Shown here: in pieces, positions 45,474 through 54,971 of the stretch
How the letters are laid out: each line of letters begins with the position of its first letter
Numbering within the stretch: the stretch's first letter is position 1
Source of the DNA: Vibrio hannami
GTDB taxonomy: Bacteria; Pseudomonadota; Gammaproteobacteria; Enterobacterales; Vibrionaceae
Assembly (NCBI RefSeq): GCF_029589055.1
Contig: NZ_JARQZP010000007.1
Location: 744,001-808,000 of the forward strand
Length of the DNA stretch: 64,000 nt
Reading direction: 5' to 3'
Position numbers and translations under genes: made by a program
Notes under the pieces: model-generated
What the model saw: only the letters and a program-made list of their open reading frames with translations
Told to the model about the DNA's origin: nothing
Database searches by the model: none

Positions 45474-46213
45474 TTAAGTGAGTTCGATAACTAATCCATC
45501 GTAGGAAACAAACATCTTTTCTGTCTGTTTTGCATGTCTGGTGATTTGGTCGATTTCTTCATCCCAACAGTGATAAAGGCCGAGTGATTTTACATTGGCC
45601 TGTTCTACTAGAGTTTTACAGCCGTAAAAATCACCATGAGAGGAACCTTCTTCTAGTGGGGCGAAACAAGCACATTCCTGGAAAGCGATATCCGCCCCTT
45701 GCATCAGGGCTATGCTATCTGCGGTTGGCCTGCCATCTCCGCTATAAAAAAGATGATGTCCGTCTGTGTGAATGGATATGGCACGGTTCGGCATTTCATG
45801 TTGGGTAAAAGCGGTGTTTATTTCCCAGTTATTCCAGGTAAAACTGTCCGAGATCTCTTGCCAAATTATTTCAAAACATAAGGTGGTTTGAGGCCAGTTG
45901 GCAAAAGAGGTCAGGAACTCCAGAGAGCTTTGTTGTCCTCTTTGACAAAAAATAGTGAGTGGTTTGAGTGCGGCCAAAGCTTTTCCAGTTATTCAGCAGT
46001 GCTGAGATTCCAGCGCAGTGATCAGGGTGGATGTGGGTGAAAAAGATAGCGTCTATGTCGTTAACTCCCACTTCTTTCTTTAATAAAGCTCTAGGTATAG
46101 TGGGTCCACAATCGATAAGTAGTTGGTGTCCCGACTGGCCACTGATCAGTACTGAAGAGGTGTTGCTGTTTTTAGCGTATGCGCTGCCGCTTCCAAAGGA
46201 CATCGATTTTCAT
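45474..46213 (-). pseudogene. MBL-fold metallo-hydrolase, two frameshifts
   Basis: Metallo-beta-lactamase-fold hydrolase of RNase Z/PhnP-like shape, ~245 residues once corrected. From the ATG at 46213 the frame reads MKIDVL, then one surplus base in AAA (46196-46198) breaks it; the correct continuation is GSGSAYAKNSNTSSVLI with LLIDCG and the metal motif THIHPDHCAG. A second surplus base in TTTT (45981-45984) breaks NNWK; the other frame continues ALAALKPLTIFCQRG, with the metal Asp in YSGDGRP and a late His in LYHCWDEE. Every catalytic motif is conserved, which argues for sequencing error or recent mutation rather than long decay. Confidence 0.8.
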
Positions 46214-46342
46214 GATAATAGGCCAGATGTTGTTATGGTCAAAAAAAGTGAATTCATATACTGACAGAGAAGTGTGTCATTTTACCGCAAAAGGTCAACA
46301 GACCCTAAGTTAGTGAAGCGGTTGTTAGACATGTATTTGTTG

Positions 46343-46381
46343 AAAAAAAGCTCCCCGAAATTCGTTGGGTATTTCGGGGAG
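46343..46381 (-). terminator. Intrinsic terminator of the minus-strand sugar operon
   Basis: CTCCCCGAAAT (46351-46361) pairs perfectly with ATTTCGGGGAG (46371-46381) around a 9-base loop; the A tract at 46343-46349 gives seven T after the stem on the minus strand. It closes the operon that starts at the gntR/transketolase genes. Confidence 0.9.
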
Positions 46382-46391
46382 AGGGCCACCC

Positions 46392-47417
46392 TCAGCCAAA
46401 ATCATACACGATGGTATGTTCGTAGGTTTTAGATTTGTCGATTACTGTGCAAGGGAAATTGGGAGTGTTTACACCATTAACGAACCCCTTAGGCTCAAGG
46501 CATAAACCTGCATATCTTTCATACAATGTATCTGCTTTACCTTTTACGCCATCAAGGTTGTGTCCGTTATAAAAGTGCAGTGTACTTTCATTAGAGTAAA
46601 CTGACAGGCAACGGCCACCGCCTTCAACTTTTGCCATCAGCTTCAGACCATCATTGTCCGGGATAACATAGGAATGGTTGATCTCCGCACCACTTTTTAC
46701 GCCTTCTTCTAACGTAGTTGGACGTAAGAAACAGATGCCGGAATCAGCAGTATCCAAAATATTGCCGCTCGGGATACGATCCTCTTTCTGCTCCAGATAT
46801 TTGTCGGCATAGATAGTGAGTTTATGGTCTTTGATGGAACCAGTGTCGTGACCAAACAGATTGAAGTAGCTATGAGCTGTCATACTGATTGGTGTCGGAC
46901 CATCGGCTACCGCTTTATAGCTTAACTCCAGACGGTTGCTGTTGGTCAAAGTGTAGGTTGCCAGAACTTCAACATTGTTCTGAAAGCCTTCTTCACCGTC
47001 TGCATCCAGAAGTTTAAGGGTCAACGAAACTTCACTATCTGTTTTAGAGGTATTTACCGCTTTCCACACCCTCTTGTGGTAGCCGAATCTCCCGCCGTGT
47101 ACACAGTGTCTGCCATCGTAAGCATTGCCATTAACCTTAATCGTCAGGTCGTCTTGCTTGAATGATGCATTTTCTATACGGTTAGCGACTCTTCCGATCA
47201 TTGCGCCAAAGTAGTGATTATCTTTGGCATAATCACCGATAGAATCAAAACCCAGAACGATATCTTCGATTTTTCCGTTGTTGTCAGGAACAAAAAGATG
47301 GCTGACGATTCCGCCAAGCTCAAGGACAGAGACTGACATTCCGTTATCGTTGGTCAATACGAATCTATTGACATCCTGATTATAAAAGATGCCATATGAA
47401 TATTTTTCAATGAGCAT
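46392..47417 (-). CDS. Aldose 1-epimerase (galactose mutarotase family)
   Basis: 341 residues, GalM fold. Family residues are visible: NRI near 85, catalytic His in MTAHSYFNLFG (~170) and catalytic Glu in CLEPKGFVNGVNTPNFP (~310). It interconverts alpha and beta anomers of a free cyclic aldose, which implies that the operon handles an imported reducing sugar before phosphorylation. Last gene of the operon; 58 bases separate it from the dehydrogenase gene. Confidence 0.92.
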   Translation of the reverse strand: MLIEKYSYGIFYNQDVNRFVLTNDNGMSVSVLELGGIVSHLFVPDNNGKIEDIVLGFDSIGDYAKDNHYFGAMIGRVANRIENASFKQDDLTIKVNGNAYDGRHCVHGGRFGYHKRVWKAVNTSKTDSEVSLTLKLLDADGEEGFQNNVEVLATYTLTNSNRLELSYKAVADGPTPISMTAHSYFNLFGHDTGSIKDHKLTIYADKYLEQKEDRIPSGNILDTADSGICFLRPTTLEEGVKSGAEINHSYVIPDNDGLKLMAKVEGGGRCLSVYSNESTLHFYNGHNLDGVKGKADTLYERYAGLCLEPKGFVNGVNTPNFPCTVIDKSKTYEHTIVYDFG

Positions 47418-47475
47418 ATTGCTATCCCAGTGTCAGGGCGTGTTAATTCCGCTGAACTAACACACCCTGGATCAG

Positions 47476-48438
47476 TTACACGGTGTTTTGTGGTTTACCG
47501 TTGATAAAGGACTTCACGTTGTCAGCCACCATATTCATAATGCGCATACGGGCATCTAGAGTCGCCCAGGCGATATGTGGAGTGATAACGCAGTTGTCTG
47601 CTTTAAGTAGAGGATTGTCTGCCTGTGGTGGCTCCTGCCACAATGTATCTAGAGCTGCTCCAGCGATATCACCAGCATTGAGCGCTTCAGCAAGGTCTTC
47701 TTCAACCACCAGTTGACCGCGAGAGGTATTGATTAAGAATGCTTCTGACTTCATCAATTCCAGCTTTTCCTTATTGATCATGTTGATCGTCGCCGGAAGA
47801 GCAGGGCAGTGAAGTGATATGAAGTCTGCTTCGGATAACACTGTATCAAGGTCTTTCATTTCATGAGCGTATGAAGGGAATGATTTTGCGTAGTCATCGT
47901 GTGCAATCACCTTCATTTTAAACGCCGACGCAATTTCACCGACTCTCTGACCGATATTACCAAAGCCAACAATACCGATGGTTTTTCCTGCTAGCTCGAT
48001 TTGTGGATTTAACCAGTATGTCCAGTCGATGTTATTGGTCCAGCCAAGCTCATCTCGTACATTATCGCTGTTCAATCCCACATTTCGTGCCAACTGCATG
48101 ACATGAGCAAATACCATCTCAGCAACCGTATCAGTACCGTATACAGGTACATTCATTACCGGGATGCCTTTTTGTCTGGCGTAATCAACGTCAACAACAT
48201 TGTACCCGGTTGCAAGTACAGCGATACATTCCAGTTCAGGACAGGCATCTATTACTTCCTGAGTAATAGGTGTCTTGTTTGTCAGAATTACATTGGCAGC
48301 GCTTGCGCGCTCAATAACCTGTTCGGTACTCTCTGTTGAGCGGTCATAGCAGGTGAACTCACCCAGTTCTGAGATCGGATCCCAGGGGTTGTCCCCTGGG
48401 TTCAGAGTATAACCATCAAGGCATACAATTGTTTTCAT
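47476..48438 (-). CDS. D-2-hydroxyacid dehydrogenase (NAD(P)-dependent)
   Basis: 320 residues, D-isomer 2-hydroxyacid dehydrogenase family. Rossmann motif GIVGFGNIGQRVG (~150), catalytic Arg in NTSRGQLV (~235), Glu region near 265 and catalytic His in PHIAWATLDAR (~290). Overall pattern is closest to glycerate/hydroxypyruvate reductases. In the operon it could reduce hydroxypyruvate or glyoxylate, or oxidise a side product; transketolase can use hydroxypyruvate as donor, but a direct connection is inference. It lies 32 bases after tctA. Confidence 0.9.
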   Translation of the reverse strand: MKTIVCLDGYTLNPGDNPWDPISELGEFTCYDRSTESTEQVIERASAANVILTNKTPITQEVIDACPELECIAVLATGYNVVDVDYARQKGIPVMNVPVYGTDTVAEMVFAHVMQLARNVGLNSDNVRDELGWTNNIDWTYWLNPQIELAGKTIGIVGFGNIGQRVGEIASAFKMKVIAHDDYAKSFPSYAHEMKDLDTVLSEADFISLHCPALPATINMINKEKLELMKSEAFLINTSRGQLVVEEDLAEALNAGDIAGAALDTLWQEPPQADNPLLKADNCVITPHIAWATLDARMRIMNMVADNVKSFINGKPQNTV

Positions 48439-48470
48439 ATACTATTTTCTCCTGTGCTCGCGACGTTTTT

Positions 48471-49998
48471 CTAGGACGTCGCTAGCCGATTTTTTACGCT
48501 GGAAAACAGATTCTTTATGGCCCGGTTAACGAACGGAATCTGACTACAGATGATCATTACAATGATGCAAACAAGTACTAGTGAGATTGGTCGCTCAATC
48601 ATTGGCATCAGGCTACCACCTGTGGTCTTAAGACCAGTACGTAGTGATGTATCTGCCATTGGTCCTAGAATTACACCGATCACCAGTGGAGCAATAGGCA
48701 CGTGCAGCTTCATAAAGAAGTACGAGATAATGCCAATAACACCCATTAGGTAAAGGTTAAATACTCGCATACCCAGTGCGAAAGAACCGATAACACACAA
48801 TACCGCGATCAGAGGCATAAACAGTGTCTGAGGGATACGAAGAATATGAACCACCTGCTTAGATAGGATCATGCCACATACCCACATCGCCAGTGCCGCA
48901 GCAAACAGGATAGCCGTTACTTCGGGGATAAAGTCTGGGTTAGATTTCAGGAGCATTGGGCCAGGTGCAACGTTGTGAAGCATCAGTGCGCCAAGTAGCA
49001 TTACTGCTGGTGGTGAACCCGGGATACCAAGACTCAGTAGCGGAATCATTGCACCACCAACACAAGCCTGGTTCGCAACCGAAGTCGAGATAACGCCTTC
49101 AGGAGCACCTTTACCAAAGGTTTCTGGTTTTTTGCTTGTCTTACGAGCAATACCATAAGCTACCCACGCTGCGATATCTTCACCGATACCTGGTACGGCA
49201 CCGATACCCACACCAGTTACCGCAGAGCTACCGATAAGCTTGGAGTTTTTGAACATGGTTTTCATGTCTGGCAGAAGTTTACCGATGGACTTGGCGTTCA
49301 TCGACTTCATCTTCATCTTCGATTCCAGAACCGACATGATTTGTGGAATACCAAAGGCGCCAATCAGTACAGGAACAACATCGATGCCATTGTCTAGATC
49401 ATGCATGCCCATAGTGAAGCGAGGGTACATTTGCATGTGATCCTGTCCGATAGTCGACAGCCAGATACCAAACAGGCCCGCAATCCAACCTTTGATCGCC
49501 AGTTCAGGCGATGTCAGGCTACCACTAATCAGAATACCGAATAGAGCCAGCAAGAAGTACTCGTATGACGTGAACTGAAGTGCTGCCTTTGCGATCATTG
49601 GCGATAGCAGAGCAACGAACACCATACCTATTGCGGAACCAATCAGTGAAGAGGTGGTTGCAAGACCAAATGCGCGACCCGTTTGACCCTTTTGTGCCAT
49701 TGCAGCCATCCATCGCGTTGCAGCGGAAGCCGCTGTGCCCGGAATGTTTAACAGGATAGAGGTGTACATCCCGCCATACACACCACCAACGTAGATTGAT
49801 AGCAGTGCAAGTAATGCTGTCTGGTTATCCAGACCATAAGTTAATGTTGTCAGTAGTGCTACCACCAAGCGTGGCTGTCAGACCCGGCATCGCACCAAAT
49901 ATAATCCCCAGAAAAGTACTGCCCGCCAGAATCAGAATCAGTAGAGGGGATGTGAAAATATGCAGGAACATATTTCCGAATACAGATAAAATTTCCAT
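48471..49998 (-). CDS. tctA: Tripartite tricarboxylate transporter TctA subunit (N-terminal frameshift)
   Basis: Large permease of a TTT-family transporter, ~508 residues and about twelve membrane segments when corrected. The ATG at 49998 (AGGGA upstream) gives MEILSVFGNMFLHIF and GAMPGLTATLG, then one surplus base around 49861-49868 shifts the frame; the other frame continues VALLTTLTYGLDNQTALLAL to the end. Family motifs: LLNIPGTAASAATR and LLSLGIPGSPPAVMLLGALM. The longest single frame (from 49868) lacks the first helix. Operon position between TctB and a 2-hydroxyacid dehydrogenase. Substrate: see the operon; not necessarily a tricarboxylate. Confidence 0.9.
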
Positions 49999-50044
49999 AT
50001 GCTAATCCCTTTAAAACGCATCTTCGAGCTCAGAGAGCTGCTCG

Positions 50045-50878
50045 TCAGAAAGATCTCATTGCTTCCGTTTCAGTACCAGTATTGATGTAGTTGTAGTAGG
50101 TATAGTTAAACACCTGTTCAACCACGATGCCTTCTTTAGGTAACGGCACCAACAGGAAGTAGCGGAAGATTGGGCACAATGCCGCAGGGAAAACGATAGC
50201 AATGATCGTCAGCTTACGAACTTTACGAGCCAGCTCTGAACTTGTTTTCTTTGCGCTGCTGAACATAGCAAGGAACAGCACTGCCATAGTGACAACAAGA
50301 ATCATATCTGTAGTAAAAGCGTATCCAGCGTTAATTGTTGCGTCGATTCCGCTCAGGAACACCGCTAGAGAAAGAGCAATTGCGCTGTAGTAGATTTTCA
50401 GTAGCTTTCTGGTGATAGAATCATCGTCCAGATAATAGATACCGATATAAAGTAAAAGGAACGTCGCTGAAGCAAGGAAGAAATCGTACCAGGTAATCAA
50501 AACGTAGATGTAACTGATGATTCCACCTGCAGAGACAAGAAAACTGTTTGGGTTAATCTCTTTAAAATATTTAAAGAACTTTTCGCGACCTTGTTCATGC
50601 TTGCTCTGAACAAACACTGACAGGCCAGCCGCAAATAAAGAGCAGCCAATAACTAGTGGTAAAAGCCCCGGTGATTCATACCATTCGGTAGTGATACCAC
50701 CAACGGTTCCGGAAAATGGCATTGTAAGAGAAGTAGCAACAACACCGATGGAAAACACCATCACGACAAGGGAAAATGCAAAGTCCCACCCATGCATCTT
50801 TTCCTGTTCTATGGCTTCGGCCAAGGCTTTGCTATCGTCAGATAACTCTTCCTTAGTGTGCACGGTATTACTAGACAT
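50045..50878 (-). CDS. tctB: Tripartite tricarboxylate transporter TctB subunit
   Basis: 277 residues in one frame, longer than most TctB proteins (~150-180), with an N-terminal polar extension and about six to seven hydrophobic segments. GLLPLVIGCSLFAAGLSV is the typical TctB start of the membrane domain. The C-terminus may also be frameshifted: removing one T from AAA/TTT at 50049-50051 would replace RSF-stop by RSSDEQLSELEDAF and end at 50011, 12 bases before tctA. That is a suggestion only. Confidence 0.8.
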   Translation of the reverse strand: MSSNTVHTKEELSDDSKALAEAIEQEKMHGWDFAFSLVVMVFSIGVVATSLTMPFSGTVGGITTEWYESPGLLPLVIGCSLFAAGLSVFVQSKHEQGREKFFKYFKEINPNSFLVSAGGIISYIYVLITWYDFFLASATFLLLYIGIYYLDDDSITRKLLKIYYSAIALSLAVFLSGIDATINAGYAFTTDMILVVTMAVLFLAMFSSAKKTSSELARKVRKLTIIAIVFPAALCPIFRYFLLVPLPKEGIVVEQVFNYTYYNYINTGTETEAMRSF

Positions 50879-50965
50879 CCTGACCCCCGTAATACATAGA
50901 TAACATGAAAAACAACTTGGTAATCAGGGCCATTACCAAAGCCCTGACTACCTTTTACTTACTGA

Positions 50966-51976
50966 CTATGGGCGTGGAATACCTAGTGACTCAGGGTTAA
51001 CCTTAGCCGCTTCCAGTTCCCAAAGTGTCCAACTGAATAGTGATTCCAGACGAGCCATACGTTCGTTAGCTTTCTTGCCGTACTCACCAACTACCTGGTA
51101 GTGGTTTTCTTTCGCGTATGTCTTGATGTCGTCACTCGCCATCGCACTTGCAAATGCCTTAGCTACTTTCACTTTGATGTCTTTCGGTGTTTCTTTCTTC
51201 ATAGCGAAACCGATAGCCTGTGAAATAGGAAGGTATTTATTCAGTGCTGGGTAAGTCTCTAGACCAGAAGGAATAGTGATTTCACCCACAGTGAAAGGCT
51301 TCTCTGTAAGCGTTGCCAGTGCTTTAAAGTCACCAGACTGGATAAGCTGGTTTTGCTCTGCAACTGAAGTGATTACAACGTCAACTTCACCACTAAGTGC
51401 TGCATTCTGGCTGCGAGAAGAACCAGGGTAAGGGATGAAATTCATTTCACCGTCAATACCTTTTGCAAACGCCAGGTAGTTGATGTGGTGTAGCGAACCT
51501 GCAGAACCCGCACCTACGCGTAGTTTGTTAGGGTTTTCTTTGATGTAAGCAACAAGCTCTTCAATAGTGTTGAAAGGAGAGCTCTGAGATACTGAAATCA
51601 CGTCTGGAGAGCTTGCTACGATAAAGTAATCAAACACATCCATGCGATTTTCCCAGCCACCCATAACTGCTGCAGTTACGTTTGATTCAGATAAGCCAAC
51701 AAATGTATAGCCATCTGCTTTTGCACCGTAACCTTCCAGTAGGCCTACAGAACCAGATACACCACCAGGTTTGTTAATAACGTTGATGTTAGTACCCAGA
51801 TACTTTGCCATTGAAGCAGTAGCAACACGGTTGATTACGTCCGTACCACCGCCTGCTGACCAGGTGACAATATCCGTGATGTTGCGGCTAGGGTAGCGAT
51901 CATCTGCTAATGAGACATTAGACATCAGAGAAATTGCTGCAATAGCCGCACCGGCAAGTAATGTTCTTCGTTTCAT
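50966..51976 (-). CDS. tctC: Tripartite tricarboxylate transporter substrate-binding protein TctC
   Basis: About 336 residues from the ATG at 51976 (MKRRTLLAGAAIAAISLMS, preceded by AAAGG); the longer frame to 52015 adds residues in front of the signal peptide. Signal peptide ends near SLA. Bug/TctC-type periplasmic binding protein with the motifs ITDIVTWSAGGGTD and VINKPGGVSGSVG, which hold the ligand carboxylate or hydroxyl groups through backbone contacts. First of the tctCBA genes. The bound compound is likely the sugar or sugar acid that the operon degrades. Confidence 0.9.
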   Translation of the reverse strand: MKRRTLLAGAAIAAISLMSNVSLADDRYPSRNITDIVTWSAGGGTDVINRVATASMAKYLGTNINVINKPGGVSGSVGLLEGYGAKADGYTFVGLSESNVTAAVMGGWENRMDVFDYFIVASSPDVISVSQSSPFNTIEELVAYIKENPNKLRVGAGSAGSLHHINYLAFAKGIDGEMNFIPYPGSSRSQNAALSGEVDVVITSVAEQNQLIQSGDFKALATLTEKPFTVGEITIPSGLETYPALNKYLPISQAIGFAMKKETPKDIKVKVAKAFASAMASDDIKTYAKENHYQVVGEYGKKANERMARLESLFSWTLWELEAAKVNPESLGIPRP

Positions 51977-52059
51977 GTTATATACCTTTTTTCCACTGTG
52001 CTTAAAGCACTTCATTTAAGTTAACATTTTGTTGTTGTGTAAGTCGTAGGGGGTGGTCA

Positions 52060-53028
52060 CTAAAACTTCATAAAGTAACCTTGAAGATCTGCCCAAATGT
52101 CCATGTATTCCTTCTTGCGCAGACTTTCTTCAAAATTCGACATACCAATTTCGTCAATACGAGCTGAAATGCGGTTTGTCATGTTCACGTTCGCTTCAAA
52201 CATCTTCACAATGTCCCAGCGAGTAGGGGAGGTATCAGAAGTCAGCCAACCTTGATAGTTGAATTTCTTCAGATAGAAAATGAACTCAATGTATTGCATC
52301 AGGCTGCGGCTACCACAGAAGTAGTCCCAGTCCCACTTACCATCGTTGTCATTGATGTGGATGTAGTACTTAACGTCCTGAGAGTTCAGAAGCGCCAATT
52401 CTTCAGCAGGGTTGTTGTCACCGTAAAGTGAGTGACCATAGTCAAGAGTAACGCCGATATTAGGGTTACCAATGTCTTTAATAAGGCAGATGGTCTTCGC
52501 CGCATCATCAAGGTAACAACGACCACGAACTTCGTTTGGTTTGTACTCTATAAATAGAGGGATTTCTGGCTTGTACTCACCTGCTGCTGCGAACGTTTCA
52601 CACAGGCGTTGCCATGTCTCGATGTAGTCAGCCTGGAAAGAGAACTCATAACCGTCACTTAGAGGGCAGCACTGAACTTTGTCTGCGCCTACTGCTTCAG
52701 CGTAGTCCTTTGCTTCCTTGATAAACTGAACTGCACGTTCCCGAACCACTTTATCTGGTGAAGTCAGGCCGCCGGATTTAAATTCAGGCTCAACTTTCAC
52801 GTTTACGTTGATACATGCGACTTTGATGTCGTATTTCGCCAAAAGTAGCTTAACTTCAGCCAGGTTGTCGAAGTTAACTTCGTAAGGATAGATAAGCTCA
52901 GCACCTGTCATTCCTTCGATCATTCGTAGTGTCTGGAACTTCTGCTCCAGTGTTTTTGGCTCGTTATATTCAGAAAAACGATCCTTTGTTTGCCCCAAAA
53001 ATGGGGTGATTACAGCATGTTTAAACAT
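52060..53028 (-). CDS. Sugar isomerase/epimerase, xylose-isomerase-like TIM barrel
   Basis: 322 residues, AP-endonuclease-2/xylose-isomerase-like TIM barrel. Metal-binding carboxylates and His are placed as usual: FIEYKPNEVRGRCY (Glu ~170), TLDYGHSLYG (Asp/His ~215) and YIHINDNDGKWDWD (His/Asp ~245). The fold interconverts aldoses and ketoses or epimerises ketoses without needing a phosphate. Between the split transketolase and tctC, it could convert the imported aldose to the ketose that DhaK/DhaL then phosphorylates. The substrate is inference. Confidence 0.88.
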   Translation of the reverse strand: MFKHAVITPFLGQTKDRFSEYNEPKTLEQKFQTLRMIEGMTGAELIYPYEVNFDNLAEVKLLLAKYDIKVACINVNVKVEPEFKSGGLTSPDKVVRERAVQFIKEAKDYAEAVGADKVQCCPLSDGYEFSFQADYIETWQRLCETFAAAGEYKPEIPLFIEYKPNEVRGRCYLDDAAKTICLIKDIGNPNIGVTLDYGHSLYGDNNPAEELALLNSQDVKYYIHINDNDGKWDWDYFCGSRSLMQYIEFIFYLKKFNYQGWLTSDTSPTRWDIVKMFEANVNMTNRISARIDEIGMSNFEESLRKKEYMDIWADLQGYFMKF

Positions 53029-53092
53029 AAAGTCTCCCTGCAGCCTGCCGTCTGGTAGGCCGATATATCTCTGTTTAGCGATTTAATTTGTG

Positions 53093-54058
53093 TTAGGCGG
53101 TAGCTTCTGGAGTGACAAGCATCTCACTGGCTGAATCGATGATGTGCTTCGCCGATAAGCCATATTTATCCAGTAGCAACGGATACGCACCAGATTCTGC
53201 GAATGTGTCGTCCAGGCCAAGGTTATCGAATTTCGCTGTGATACCATCTTTCGCCATGCGGGTAGCGATTTCGTATGCCATGCCATTTCGTTTCTGATGT
53301 CCTTCAGCAACAATGACGCGGCCTGTCTTTTTGATAGAAGCGCTGATGGTATCCCAGTCCAGAGGTTTCACACTGTATGCATCGATAACTTCGACACTGA
53401 CACCGGAAGCTTCGAGCTCCTTCGCAGCTTCAACAGCCTGGAACAAGATGTCACCATAGGACACGATAGTTAGGTCACTACCTTTAGAAAGTACGTTACT
53501 TCCGCCACACTTAAAGGTTGCGGTTTCATCGTATAACTCGTAGTAAGAGTCACGCATCAGGCGGCAATAAACAGGGCCTTTGGTTTCCATTGTTACGTCG
53601 AACAGGGCACGAGTAGAGGCAGTATCACAAGGCGCGAATACATGCATGTTAGGAAGAGTACTCATCAATGCCATATCTTCTGATGCCTGGTGAGTAACAC
53701 CATCTATAGCAGCGGTGGTACCACCGTGTGAAGACATCAGTTTCACATTCAGATTCGGATAACAGATAAAGCTTCGAACGCTTTCCAGTGCTCGCATAGT
53801 CAAGAACACTCCGTAACCGGCAACGATAACCGGGCGACCATTAGCTGCCATACCTGAAGCCGAAGCCATCATGCCAAATTCAGCGATACCCATCTGGAAA
53901 TAGCGTTCAGGGTACTTTTCATTAAACAGATATGAGTTGGTTGAATAGCCGATATCTGCTTCAAAAACGGTAAAATCAGTATTGATTTCTCCGTACTCAA
54001 CCATACGTTCAGCAAAGGCTAATCGAGTCGGTTTTTTTGATTTCACTAGCTCTTTCAT
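53093..54058 (-). CDS. Transketolase C-terminal subunit (split transketolase)
   Basis: About 321 residues covering the pyrimidine-binding and C-terminal domains of transketolase (MGIAEFGMMASASGMAANG with the catalytic Glu; GGTTAAIDGVTHQASEDMA; AEGHQKRNGMAYEIA). It pairs with the N-terminal subunit gene 24 bases upstream. Start at the ATG 54058; the frame extends four codons to a TTG. Split transketolases are often pathway-dedicated; one known case is AptA/AptB acting on apulose 4-phosphate. Here it could use erythrose 4-phosphate or a branched ketose phosphate. Confidence 0.9.
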   Translation of the reverse strand: MKELVKSKKPTRLAFAERMVEYGEINTDFTVFEADIGYSTNSYLFNEKYPERYFQMGIAEFGMMASASGMAANGRPVIVAGYGVFLTMRALESVRSFICYPNLNVKLMSSHGGTTAAIDGVTHQASEDMALMSTLPNMHVFAPCDTASTRALFDVTMETKGPVYCRLMRDSYYELYDETATFKCGGSNVLSKGSDLTIVSYGDILFQAVEAAKELEASGVSVEVIDAYSVKPLDWDTISASIKKTGRVIVAEGHQKRNGMAYEIATRMAKDGITAKFDNLGLDDTFAESGAYPLLLDKYGLSAKHIIDSASEMLVTPEATA

Positions 54059-54082
54059 AATATTTACCAATAATTATCTTGT

Positions 54083-54907
54083 TTAAGCCACTAACTCTGC
54101 GCGTGCTGCTTCGTACTCTTCAGTAGAAGGCGCTTTACCGTGCCAGTTACGAACGTCTTCCATAAAGCTAACACCTTTACCTTTAACCGTATTTGCTACG
54201 ATACAGGTAGGTTTACCTTTGAATTCTCGCGCTGATTTAAGAGCGTCCAGGATCTGTTCAATGTCATGGCCATCAATGGTGAGTACATTCCAGCCAAACG
54301 ACTTAAACTTATCTTCAATGCTGAATAGCGGCATGATTTGATCACTGGTGCCATCCATCTGAAGGTTGTTCTTGTCAACAAAGAACACTAGGTTGTCCAG
54401 CTCGTACTTAGCGGCTGCCATAGCGGTTTCCCAAACTACGCCTTCGTTAAGCTCGCCATCACCTAAAACGGAGTAAACTCTTCTTCCGTCATTTGTCATT
54501 TTGCCTTCTAAAGCCATACCTGTAGCCGCAGCACAACCGTGACCCAGAGAACCAGTCGTGGTATCGATTCCTGGGGTGCTCTTCATATCAGGGTGACCCT
54601 GCAGGATCGAGCTGATTTGACGCAGTGTGTTGAGGTGTTCTTTATCAAAGTATCCAAGTTGCGACAGACAAGCGTACCAAACCGGACATGCGTGTCCTTT
54701 GGATAGTACGAATCGGTCACGATTCTCTTTTCGTGGATCCATTGGGTCCAGGTTCTTCATTTCTGAAAAATAAAGTGTGGTTACTATTTCTGCTGCTGAG
54801 AATGAACCACCAATATGTCCAGATTGGGCTTTATAAACCATGTCTAAAATATCGGTACGGATATTTCGGGCGAGCTCATAAAGCTCTGCTACACTTTTTT
54901 TAGGCAT
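54083..54907 (-). CDS. Transketolase N-terminal subunit (split transketolase)
   Basis: 274 residues with the thiamine-diphosphate domain: GHIGGSFSAAEIVTTLYF, GHPDMKSTPGIDTTTGSLGH, and the cofactor motif GDGELNEG followed ~28 residues later by NN (DKNNLQMDG). Half of a full-length (~660) transketolase, completed by the gene immediately downstream. First catabolic gene after gntR, 64 bases from it. Confidence 0.92.
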   Translation of the reverse strand: MPKKSVAELYELARNIRTDILDMVYKAQSGHIGGSFSAAEIVTTLYFSEMKNLDPMDPRKENRDRFVLSKGHACPVWYACLSQLGYFDKEHLNTLRQISSILQGHPDMKSTPGIDTTTGSLGHGCAAATGMALEGKMTNDGRRVYSVLGDGELNEGVVWETAMAAAKYELDNLVFFVDKNNLQMDGTSDQIMPLFSIEDKFKSFGWNVLTIDGHDIEQILDALKSAREFKGKPTCIVANTVKGKGVSFMEDVRNWHGKAPSTEEYEAARAELVA

Positions 54908-54971
54908 AGCAGTGCCTCCTTAACTAAATAAGTGAATTTACAAAATGTGTTTTTTAATTAGTTATCTAAAG

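Noticed and set aside
47483..47716. Plus-strand frame opposite the 2-hydroxyacid dehydrogenase
   Set aside because: Low-complexity Ser/Ala-rich shadow of a conserved enzyme.
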